A stretch of DNA of 64,000 nucleotides from Chamaea fasciata (taxonomy: Eukaryota; Chordata; Aves; Passeriformes; Sylviidae): positions 15,226,890 through 15,290,889 of the forward strand of contig JARCOQ010000006.1 of NCBI GenBank assembly GCA_029207755.1. The letters are read 5' to 3'. Made by a program: the position numbers and the translations under genes. Below, piece after piece: positions 9,307 to 20,561 of this stretch (positions are counted from its first letter, which is position 1; each line of letters begins with the position of its first letter). The notes beneath the pieces are model-generated. The model saw only the letters and a program-made list of their open reading frames with translations. It was not told where the DNA came from and did no database searches.

Positions 9307-12154
9307 ATAGCAAGTCCTGGAATAAGGATTGGTCTTCATATGATTAAAGGAAAATTTTTAATGTTTGCAGAAGAGAACCAAAACTGAACCAGCACATATA
9401 CAAAATATTTGAAATTAAGTGGCCAAATGTAAAAATATTATGTTCTTTAAAGCTTATACTATTTCGATCTATCACTTATAAGCAGTTAGTCTTGGGCATT
9501 GAGAATGAACTTGTTTTATGGAAAAGTAAGTTCATTAAATTGATTATTTTTTGGAGCTCAAAACCCCAGTGTTTTGTATTCTCTATACACTGTTTGAGAT
9601 CTCCCATATTGCTTTCACTCTCAAAAATAATCCCACTCTGACAGATTGCCTAAATCTCAAAAAACGGTGTAGTAATAAAACCACTGTTGGTATAACATGC
9701 ACATATATTCCCTTCCACCTTTTTTCAACAATAATGCCCAGATTCGTAGATCTTGAGGTTTTGTGGTTCATCATTTTGTTGCTGCTGTTTGGGGGTTTTG
9801 TTTATTTCTTTGTTTTAGTCTTTCACCGGTAATTCAAAAGGTCTGCATCAACAGCCTTCAGAATCTAGTTACCGCTTTCTTGCTTCAGCTGACGGAAATG
9901 TCTGGTGGGCACTGAGGATGCTGCTGCCCTCTGTGTAGACCAGCTCAGGCAGAGATATAAAAATACAGACCTTGCTACTTGTAGGCTACATAAATACTTT
10001 TAAGGCAACCAAGAGCCATGTACTAGGATGCCCTCTTCATTCTGCAGGGCATTACAGCAGTAATTATTTGCCAACAGTGTAGTTGTGCCTAAGCCCTGTC
10101 ACCTGCCTGAGCTACATCAGAAACTAAAATTTCTACTACCTAAGCCAGAGGACTAACACAGAAACATCAGAAGAATTCTAATTAAGCTGTGGTATAAACA
10201 AGGCACATAAGCATACAGGCAATGTCGTTTATCCTAAACACGATAAAATGATCTCTGAAAAGTGGCATTAAGATCCATTCCAGAAGAAACCTGAATTACA
10301 ACACCCGCTCTTTCTGAGGTGATTTTGCAATAGTCTCACTGACTTCTGTCTAACAGCAATGCATGCATACCGACCAGAGAGGGTTGTCACAGTCTGTATT
10401 TCAAGCAGTAGCCCAGAGATGTGAAAATCAAATTGAAGTTCGCTTGAACAACTCAACCATTTTACAACACTCCTTGCTGTCCCAAATTTATCATACAGGA
10501 GAAATATACTACTCACATCTGCACACACTTGCACGTGCAATCCATTTCTATTAATCACTTTCTGTAGTCCCTTGTTCACTAAGACTCCTTTATGAGACAA
10601 ACATAATTGTCATTATTATAGGTACTGTTATTGTTTCATTGAACATATTGCTATTACTACATTATTGTTATATTGACAAAATGATTGCTAAACTACATTA
10701 GAGCAGTATTTATGGCTTAGAATTCCAACCATTTCTTTCCCCTGAACTCTGCTGGAAAAATAATGGCAGGGAAGCTACACTGAGGCCTCAAATCCCTTTC
10801 TGGCCATCAGGATCTTTACTGGGGGACTGAAAATAAGGTTACTATCATAAGTATGTTTAAAAAATGTAAATTTCTCATCAGATAGTGGTCAGAGACAAAA
10901 TTAGCTTTGAAGCAAGTCTATACTTAAGAGATACACATGTTGGAGAATGTTTAAGAAATGCCACATAAATTAAATACAAAGCTTAATATATTTTCAAATT
11001 GTTGGCCTGCCTGTGATACAATTAGTAAAGATATATAAAGTTATATATAAGTTTATCCATAATGGTACAGTTTTCTCAAATATCACTGATTCCTTCTGCA
11101 GGTGAGAGAGAGAAGTCAATTTAAGATCCCAAAACATATAAATCTGTATACAAAAAAGATCCACTCCTGAAACACTAATGCACAAAAGAATAATTACACT
11201 AGGGATGTCCTGTCTATGTTAATACCTCACAATCGAATTAATTTGTTTATTTATTTCAATAGGGTAACATTTCCCAAAGTTACGGGAACCAGCCCAAAGA
11301 CAAGTATGAAGAAAATGAAACAACATCAGTATTACTGGCCATGAGCAGCTTGCAAAATGAAGACTGGAGACAGGCACAAAGGTGCCAGTGTGGCTGAGGT
11401 ATTATGCTGAAAAGGAAAAACAGACTTTCATCCAATGAGTAAACTGACTGCAGTAAATGGAGAAGCAGAAGTGAAGCAGCTTTTAAAAATTATTCAGAGA
11501 ATCACAAGAAAAAATACAATAAATTGAACGGTATTCTTTTTGACTTTGGCTTAAGATGGAAGTTCTTAATTGTCGTTTGGACAGTATAGGTTAAATTACT
11601 GACAGATTTTATGTAGGAGGATGTTGCAAATGGATTAATTGAGGACATAGCTTGTCTGTTGCTTATACAAGACCCAGCAGAAAGCTACAAATGTGTTTTA
11701 CCCTCAAAGGAAGGATATCTGGGAGTATCTTATCCCCTGCAAGAGCAGTACTCAGCTAAAGAGAAGGTCATGACTGAGTGAATTCCAAGCAACATCCACA
11801 GCCTGAATGCCAGTGCGCTGCACAGTGCACGTTTCTTGTCCGGATCAGCAGAAGAGTCTGCTTTCCTGCACGCTCCATTCCTGCTTGTATGGGTCCTTCA
11901 GACTGAGGACATCTCAGCCAAGAAATCTGGCTGTTCCAATTTTCTTCCATCTTACATTACTCCTCCCAAAGAACCTGTCAGAAGTTCTTCTTAAACATGT
12001 CAGTGAAACAAGACAGCATATTTGTCTCAGTCTTTGAGAAATTCAGTAAAAGTTCACCATTTTCTAAATCCTGAATATATATGTATTTAATATAGAAGCA
12101 ACATTTACGTTGACTAATCTCTAATATTCAGTAAAACTGAAAGAATGACAAAGC
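9307..12154. other. Unique non-coding stretch with weak regulatory-looking motifs
   Basis: No gene is supported; the longest open frame is 110 codons on the minus strand (10268-10600) and has no recognised domain. At 9923-9942 the plus strand reads GCTGCTGCCCTCTGTGTAG, which partly matches the reverse CTCF core GCTGCCCYCTRGTGG. A TATA-like TATAAAAATA follows at 9957-9966. Neither is strong enough to call a promoter. Confidence 0.5.
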
Positions 12155-12275
12155 ATCAGAGAATCTGGAATGATGGCATTGGGTTCCATTTCTTGCTCCA
12201 TCTCTGGCTTGTCAGGCAAACTGGGACAAGTCATAATGTCGCGCAGTGCCCTACAGTCCACTTCTACAAAACAGA
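12155..12275 (+). repeat. MIR-like ancient SINE relic
   Basis: The stretch follows the MIR/CORE-SINE layout in order: GAATCTGGAA, then GGCATTGGGTTCCATTTCTT, then GCTCCATCTCTGGC, then CAAACTGGGACAAGTCA, then GTGCCCTACAGTCCACTTCT and ACAAAACAGAT. The corresponding MIR pattern is GACTCTGGA...GGGTTC.AATCCTGGCTCTGCC..., GGGCAAGT.AC..., GTGCC.CAGTTTCC.CATCTGTAAAA. It is heavily decayed and not bounded by a visible target duplication. The short open frames over it on both strands are chance. Confidence 0.55.
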
Positions 12276-12299
12276 TATTCAAACAACATATATGCAAAT

Positions 12300-15200
12300 A
12301 CCACAAACCTTTAGGATAGGATACTTTCTCCTTAACAGTGTAACATTTGCCTAAGAAAGAATCCTTTCCTCCCAACAATCAGTATCTATAAAAGGGTTAA
12401 TTCAAAAACACACTCAGAAACCAGAGAACTACAGGTACTCTTGATACCCTGAACATGTAATATTTATAACAGTCATACAACTTTAATTTTACTTCTTTGC
12501 CTTAGAAAAAAAAAAAAAAGAGTGCAATTTTTCTAAGCACAGCACTGCAGAAAAAAAAAATGAAGTGCTCGTTAGTTTGGAATTTTCCATTCCTTTTTGC
12601 TTCTGCCTGAAAGGCAGAGGACTGTGGGGGTTTCATAGTGGAAAGAATTTAGGCCTGTCTCCCTTTGACTTGCAAATTTTAGAAACAGTGCACTATCCAT
12701 CTAACCAGTTGGCAAGGATTTAATATCCCTAAAGCCAGTCATGAAGCATTGTCTCCTCTTATCTCCTCCCTCCCTCAGCCTTCAACTAGTATATAAAAGC
12801 TCAGTGCATGCAGAATTTACACTTATAACAGTCGTGGTCACTAGTGTCACTCTAAAGTGTCAGGGTAACAGCAGTTACAGGTCTGGCAATAAGCTCTGTA
12901 TTCCTTTGGGCAAAAGGACGTCTCACCTGTTAAAACTCATGCTGGTCCAAAATATGGTGCTTATGCATTAAATACCACAATTAAAAAATAATATTTTCAC
13001 AATATGGACTACCAAGTAGTAAGATATTTTCCCATATCATTTTCAGCACTGTATCAGTATGCATTTATATGTCCTCTTTTCATATTTTAATTTAGAGTAA
13101 GTAGTAAAATAGGAGATCTAAAATAATAAATAAAAAATAGGATCAAAAGTGTACTATCATTGAACTTACTTAAAAAGCTCTTCAGAAAAAAAATATATTG
13201 AAAAAAATATTCTGAAGCAATTCCATCTGTTGTCCTCAAACCATGCAGGAGTTCTTCTACTGTGCTCATCCCAGCAATTTTGTATAAAAAAACACTTGTC
13301 CAGTATACGCTTGTGGAGTTTTTTCCTTCTTTTGACTGTCTTGTTCTTTGAAAAGCATACTTTTCTGGTGAAGGATCTAATTAAAGAGAAAAGCATGTCT
13401 AAGCTAAATTGTGTACATTTTTTAAATTGCTTGATTAGGCACAGCAACAGGTAGGACTGAAAGAAACCTGCATATTTATTGTGTCACAACCCCCTGTACT
13501 TTCAGGGACAAAAGGTAATGTGTACCTAAAATCCCACTTGTACATGTTGCTCTCTCAACTGGACATGACCTCTGAATGTAAAAAGGCAGGTTGGTGCAGA
13601 CATTATCTCCCACATGGGGAAATGGTGGGCTGCTTATCATCCCATCAACCTCAAAGCCTAAGTCACATTTGACATCAAACTAATGTCGCTGAAATGAATG
13701 ACATTCACCTATTAGATGGTACTCAGAACCAGATAAACTAGAAAACCAAGGTAGGAAGATGGAGCCATAGAGGAAATACTGGCACTTTGTTTAATGGCTA
13801 CTTTGATCACTTCAGTCCATGTAACAGAAGGAAAATAATACTAATACTGCAAAAATCATTCATCATTTCACCAAAATCCATATAAAGGCAATAGGAATAG
13901 TTAAAAACATAGCCTTTTCTATTTCATTACCTGTGCTTATGCGCTACTAGAGTTTTGTATACATCTAGTTGTTCCAAAATAAAACAAGATTTTTAGCGCA
14001 ATGATTAGAAAGCCATCTGAAATGCACACCATGTTTTGTGCAAAAACTCACTGTTGCTTTATATTAGGTGTCAGAAGTTCCCTCTTACAAAGTATCAGAT
14101 ATGCTGCTCTCATTTTTTTTCAGAGGATGAAATAAAAGTCCTTCAGCAGAATCAAACCAAGCTCACAGTTCCATTTTGCAGTCACATTAATGGACAAGGT
14201 ATAGCAAATCAGCAACAAATGGATCAGCAGAACAACCTTATTACTAAATCACTTTCTGGACTCTAAATAGTTGCTTCTCAAAATGTTGCTTGCATTACTT
14301 GAAGAGTTATATTGATTTTATATCTATCCCTGAACTTGCCTGTGTTTAAGTTTAGAGTCTGGAAATAACAGTTCGCTTTTAATAAAGAGCTATTTATACA
14401 ATCATATTGCAAACAAGGCTGAATTTCACACATTGACAAGTGATAACCTGCCTTCCTCCCTTCCAAAGCAAGGAGAGTACTGACAGCTACGAAAGGATAT
14501 GTATTTTTTTTTTCCATTTTGGTGATATTGCCTATGTTTTTATTTCCTGCTATGGATCAAAGAAGGAACACCTCATGGCTCTGCTTCTTTTCTCCTAATA
14601 GAAGAAAAGAGTAATCTTTACACAACCAATCATTTATTTACTGACATTTTCAAGCTCTGAGGCTCAGATAAGTTGGGCAATTTAATTATGCTTTATTTCT
14701 TTGCAGCACATTTCTGGAGATGTTTTACTTTTGGAAATTTTTCCAGCTTTCTTTTCTTTTTTTTTATGTTTACAGTGGCATTCTGTCCTTTTGTTAGAAC
14801 AGGACTCAAGACCAGGATCCAGCTGTTGAGCTCACTTTTTCAACTGGCACCACCCTATTACCATTTTGTGCCCTGCTGTCTGTACACCAAGCACTCAGGA
14901 GAATGGTAAGATAGCCAGTTAAGCATAAAAAAGTGAAGAGATACCAGAACTACTTACACTTAGTCCTAAAGTGTCTATGATTTGAATATAGAGAATGCTG
15001 TATAATCAAATAATACTAGCAACATTTTACAACGGTTGACTGTACATCATCTTCCAACGTTGTACAATGAAAACATCTCATTGTCATAATCTGTGCAACT
15101 CCATTGCCCAGCTCCTTCTGCTCTCGCCAACAAACACATATTAAGCTTTTTTCCCATACAGTTGATGCCTTAAGTTCTCTAGGCATTCCAGTCTGCCCTA

Positions 15201-18200
15201 GGTTAACCAATTTACAACATAATTAATTTAGTAGTGAATAAGATAGCTTTGATATTGTGTCGCTCTGTACTGGGGAAGCCTGGCAGCTAAAGGCCTAAGC
15301 AAAAATATGCATCCCTCCTCTGAAATCTCCGGGGATGAAGTCCAATGGGGTCAGGAGCGTTACTGGCTCTGACAGAGCGGGACACGCCAACAGGCAGCAA
15401 TGGGCCTGAGCAAGCGTGAATGATGTGTCTATTTGGCAGCTTTTCTGGAGAAAACAGCTTTGTAATAAAGACAAGGGAAATATGAAAATCAGTGTATCCT
15501 TCTACAACAGGTAGATCTATGATGGATTTGCCTTTGCTCTGTCTCTCTGGTCTCCACCGACATCCTTTGGTGGGGAAGTTCTGGTGAAGGAAGGTTCTTC
15601 AGGGAGGGTTTGTACACCTCTCTGCACACAAGAGAGAAGCTGCTTTGCTCCCCAAACACTGGCCTGATTTCAGAACCCAGATGTGTGGGTCAAGCCAGAG
15701 CTGCTGGAGGGAAGTTTTAGAGACTGGATCTGAACCTGTTGGAGGGGATGTGTCTATCAGTGTCTTTCAGAAGAATTACAATTGGGTTAGGGCTTCAGAC
15801 AGTAAAATTGCCCAGTGTAAAGTGCTTGGACCTGCCACAGAGCTGGCCTTTTAAGTATATCTTGGGCTCATGGATGATGGGACTGAAGATCTACTTCTGA
15901 AGTGACAGCCAAGTGATGTAGCTGCACATGAAAGGAAGCTTAGGGCCCAGTCAGGGAGAAAGGCGGTGCTCAGAAGCTGGAGCCATGGTAGAACCTGTCA
16001 GAGCTCAGAAGAGCTGCTGTTTGTCCAGGCAACAAAAACTATTCTTGAAGGAACATGCCACAGATTCCTTCTTCTGTCCTACAACATCTTATCCTGAGGA
16101 CCAGTTTGAACATTACAGAAGAGAAGAATGTAGAGACCCTATTAGAAGGCTAGCTAAATTAATAAAAAATATTTAAATTAAGCTTTAGGAAAGGACTGGA
16201 TGTAATATACAATACTTGGAAAGATGGCTGGGAAAAACCCCTGCTAATCTCTAATGTGAGGAAAATTAAAAATATGCAAGATACCCAAAGATGGATTTCA
16301 AATACTTAAATGGGGGATTGATGTTATCTAGAAGTGAAGAAACAGAGGCGGAAGATGTGGCAAATGGTAGATTAGATACAGACTCTGCTATCTGGATCAT
16401 GGTGTATATGGCAGGATAGATCTGCTGGATTTTCTGTAGTGTGACCGTAATGTCATTTCAAATCCAAAAGAGGCTAAAAACACTTGTTCAAAGTCTTTTC
16501 CATCTTTTGTTTCTCTGGGATAAAGTAATATGACTGTGTGTAGGAGCTTGCTTGTGTTAGGAGCATCAGTAAGGAGATCTCTCAGAGCTGAGGAGAAGAA
16601 GCTGCCTTTGCCTTAGCACCTAAAAATTGAAAGTTCTTTCGACATGTCCCTCATACCTTATAAAGTGCCTGCCTCAGGTGCCTCCACCCATTTTCAGAAG
16701 CATGTTGCATTATACTCTCCTGTTCCACTAAATTAACCATATGCACAAATTCTTTCCTCCAGTACACACCCTGTAAGCTCGGAGAATAAAATTTTGTTCT
16801 ACTTCCCAAAGGCTTCAGCTCAGTCAAATCAAAAGCAATTTTCTCTAGAAAAACTAATAGCACTTCTCCTTCATGAGAGCTATTTCCATGCCAATTTCAA
16901 GTTTCTTCCTACAGCTGAACAAGCTGTCAGAGTCCACAAATATTCTCTGTAAAAGTGGAAAAGTATGTTTTATCTTGGCCCATAGCAGGAAACGGCTCAA
17001 CCCATGTTCAGGCACAGGGGATTCCCAGGTAGATATGCAGCAGGAATATTTTTAGCCTCCAAGTGAACACTCTGGTAAGTTTTAATTGACTGAAACCGAG
17101 ACGTTCATTTGGAAAATACTATGCAAGTTCAACATGCAATGCAATCCATAAGAGCCTATAATTGCATCTGAAACTTTGGTAGTGATTCTTGCTTCAAATG
17201 ACAACAGCAAACAAAAGGCATTTGAAAAAATGAGCTTTGTTTTCATGTTTGTTTTGCATCCAAGGCAGAAGTTGCACATCATCAGTTTTACTCTTCCCTG
17301 TGCAGAGGCATTCACTTGCTTAGCTCCTGCCATTTGTTCAGGCATTGCAGGCAGTAACCATGAAGAAAGACCTGATTTAAGGTTCAGGATAAAACAATTT
17401 AAAGCCACAAAATGCAGCAGCAAAACAAATGGATGAGTTCTAAAAATTTTTCAGTCCTTGTGGGCCTTGGATTGTCATTTCTTGCTCTGCAGTATTGAAA
17501 ATCAAGCAACATACTTATGTCCTAAAAAGAATTAAAACCTAACTGAGGCATCTTCTTTGGAAAATCACCTTTAAGCCTGTGATTCTACTCCAAAAAAGTG
17601 AATCAAACCAAAAAAAAAGCTAACCCTAATCTAGTAAACAGTAAAAATACCTTGCTTTTCAGAGACTGCATTCAATTTTTGTCTGACATATACCTCATCC
17701 AATGTGGTCTAAGGTGAAGAAAGGAACTTTTTCCCCTCCCTCACAATTTCAATTTTTCATTTTGTGTGGAAAATGTTGTAACTAAATTTCTGTTTCCATT
17801 GAGTGTTATACCAGGTCTTAAGTGAGAAACCAAAGGAGTTAATTTACATCTAAAACCAAACCAACACACACAAGAAATAAAACATATGAGAAGTCCTGAG
17901 ATACTTGTTTGTTTATGATAATAATTTTATTTATTTACGTGGTCTGTATGCTTCCTCTGGTAGACAGAGCCAAGGCACAATTTATAGGTGATGCAGCTTG
18001 ATAGAGTCCATCTATCCATCTTTGATAAAATAATAATAAAGATAAATACAGCCTTTCCTGTTAGTAATTTTCATTATTTCTGATGTTACTGAAAGCCTAA
18101 ACTAAAATTAAGTTCTGTATTATGTATGGTATTCCAAATATGGTATATTACACAACCTTAAAAAAAACCTCTGAAAACCATAAGCCAGAAATAATTGTAA

Positions 18201-18530
18201 AAACAATGTAAAATAACCTGAGCATTGTTCTGGATTAAGTTGTTCTCTTATTTTCAAATATTAAAATTCTAATATCTAACAGGAATATGCACAATTTTAA
18301 GAAAACACATGTGTACATATGTGTATATATATAATCAAAAATTAAATTTACATTCCTAAAATTCATAAATCCATCTTATTACTGATGTAATAATTTCCTG
18401 GACTTGTTCCTTTCGACGGCAAAGCTGAACACACTTTCAGTGTGATAATTTCTAGGGTTAATTGTCATAGTTTCCTAGTTGCAATCTTCTCCACCAGCTT
18501 TATTTTATCTGCCAGAGTACCAATATGCCA
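12300..18530. other. Unique non-coding stretch
   Basis: No gene is supported. Open frames are at most 113 codons and lack known motifs. A GC-richer patch at 15256-15640 has some LTR-like features (a TGT start, an AATAAA at about 15465, CT-rich sequence downstream), but I could find no target duplication or matching terminus. A14 occurs at 12506-12519. Confidence 0.5.
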
Positions 18531-18531
18531 T

Positions 18532-18590
18532 GATTAGCATAAATTAAACTAAATAAATTCAGTGGGTTACTATATTACTTTATGCTAATC
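18532..18590. promoter_or_regulatory. Inverted pair of POU-type octamers
   Basis: GATTAGCATAAA at 18532-18543 and its exact reverse complement TTTATGCTAATC at 18579-18590 are separated by 35 AT-rich bases. Each arm holds an ATTAGCAT octamer variant (18533-18540 and 18582-18589) of the kind bound by POU-domain factors. It could be a paired regulatory site or a chance 12-bp inverted repeat; the flanks do not pair further. Confidence 0.3.
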
Positions 18591-18599
18591 CATTTATTT

Positions 18600-20520
18600 A
18601 TTTATTTTTAAACATTTCAAGGTTAGGGATGGGTGAGCAATGCAATGGTGAATTCCTTACGCCAGCTTGTTCAAATTCAGCTCAGAAGTGCTTAAAAACT
18701 GTGAGATTTTTTTTCAGAAATGTAAAGAGAAAAAATTCGGTGTGAAAAATGTCGTCAAGTACAAACTGCTCTATCATTATATACTGACCTTTTATGGCTG
18801 TTCTGATGGCACACTACTGTGAGGCAAGGAATTCAATACGTGCAACTCAACAGCACTGAGCAAAAGAAACTCCAAGTAAATTTGCTTGCCTGACTCAAAT
18901 GAGATGCTTTCCTGCTGGTAATAGATATATCCTGACCTCCTATTACCACAAGTAATGGTCTTTCAGATTCTGGAAAGGAGTTTGCACATCTCGAAAAACT
19001 GGCTCGCACCAGCTGCCCACAACATTACTGGCCCTCCTTGTGAGTGGGCTGACAACAGGTAAACTGGAGACAGCTGGAGAATGGGGCAGTGGTGCACATG
19101 ATCAATCAGCTGATCATTCAGTTGCCTCTGTGGCCAGACAGGAAATTTTCTCAAAACACATGTGAAGAGCACATGTAGCCTGAGTGACTGTCTCTTCAGA
19201 AGAAGCTCTAACTCAAAACTATAGACAACCAATGTTTGAAAAGACCGGTTGTTCAAGGTAAGTATACAATATTCCGTCCTATCTGCCAGCACAGCTTGTG
19301 CAAACACACTGCACTGCATCATGTAGAAATGAAACCAGCAGTGAGATTCACAAAATGCTTTAATTTGCTTCTTGCACATGACAGCACAGTAAAGACATAC
19401 GCAATTCTGGTTTGTCAAGTGTGCATCCATGTAAGAGGTGATGGGTTCAGAAGCAGACTTTAATGGAAAGACAGGATGAGATTTTAGTCAGAGAGTTTTG
19501 ATGAAGTTGGTGGATAGAATAGCTGAAGTAGAAAAAAGATGGTGAAACTGTGATTGTCCCAACTGCTCTTGCACAAGCACTTCAGCTTTTCATTTACTGA
19601 AGATGTTAAAATTATATTTGTTCTCTATTGTCAAATTTAAAAGTATCTTCTTGTTTGTCCAGTTATATATAAGACAAACTGTGACTCTTTCTTCTGTTCC
19701 AAAGAAAATGAAGAATGAGTATGACAGTACAGATAAAGAAGAGACACAGTCCCTGTCTAGGCAGGGACAGAATTAAACACAAGGGTCCAGCCACAGCAGA
19801 AAAAATAAAGGTCATATCCAGAATGCACAGTTAAGATAGGAAAATGCAAATTTTAAGTGCCCAGGATAGAGCATGGACAAATTGATCACTTAAAGTACGT
19901 CTTTATAGTCTCTGCCAAATTAACTGATAGCCATAGGCATCTTTTATGGTCTTTGCTTAAATTAAGTGCCAAAGTGGCAAATGATCTTTATGTGTTCTGA
20001 GCCTTTCACAGTAACAGAAAACAGATGAAGAAAACATCAAATAAGAACCATGTCCCACTAATAACTTCCAATTTCTACCAACCATTCAAAAACCAGTGTT
20101 GCAAACTAACTAGTCCTGCTGGTGGACTGGCCAGTCTTACCACATGTTTCCTTTCTGTACATCACAAGAGCTAATGTTCATAGGGCAGGAAAAACACATG
20201 ACAGCACCTTCTGCCATCCAGAAGTGTATGCCAGCAAGAATCTGAACTGAAAGCCTTCAGTTTGGAAGTCAGAATGGACATCAAGGAAGGGTTAGAGCCT
20301 TTACTTGGACCTTCTTCATTTTCAGGGCTCATATGCTGTGGATACCAAGTCTCAGACAGGCCTCTTGCTGTCCACTAGGCTGCTCCTTCCCCAAATCCAG
20401 CAGGCAGGTGTGAGCCCTTCCTACTGCCAAATCAGTGAGCAACTGAGACGAGAGCTCTGGTTAACGCTGAAGTAACCCTTGTGAGATCAGCACCACAGCA
20501 GCCAACACCTTGTAGGACCC
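18600..20520. other. Unique non-coding stretch
   Basis: This holds a 155-codon minus frame (18963-19430), the longest non-repeat frame in the window. Its translation is rich in C, L, F and H, has no domain motif I know, and is not supported by flanking splice signals I would trust. I see no repeat. Confidence 0.5.
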
Positions 20521-20521
20521 A

Positions 20522-20561
20522 GACCTTCAGAAATTATGTGAAAACATAATTTATGAAGGTC
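20522..20561. repeat. Near-perfect 18-bp hairpin with GAAA loop
   Basis: GACCTTCAGAAATTATGT (20522-20539) and ACATAATTTATGAAGGTC (20544-20561) pair at 17 of 18 positions around a four-base GAAA loop on the plus strand. The stem is too short for a normal miRNA precursor. It may be a relic of a DNA-transposon end, a small structured RNA or chance. Confidence 0.6.

Noticed and set aside
15256..15640. Possible LTR (TGT start, AATAAA, CT-rich end)
   Set aside because: Several end combinations were tried and none gave matching target duplications; no primer binding site or related copy is visible.
16120..16340. Possible CR1-like remnant (TTTCAAATACTTAAATGGGGG)
   Set aside because: Only a short similarity to the CR1 3' UTR; the other diagnostic blocks are missing.
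18963..19430. 155-codon minus open frame
   Set aside because: The longest frame outside repeats, but with no recognisable motif, no codon pattern I can trust and no supported splice sites.
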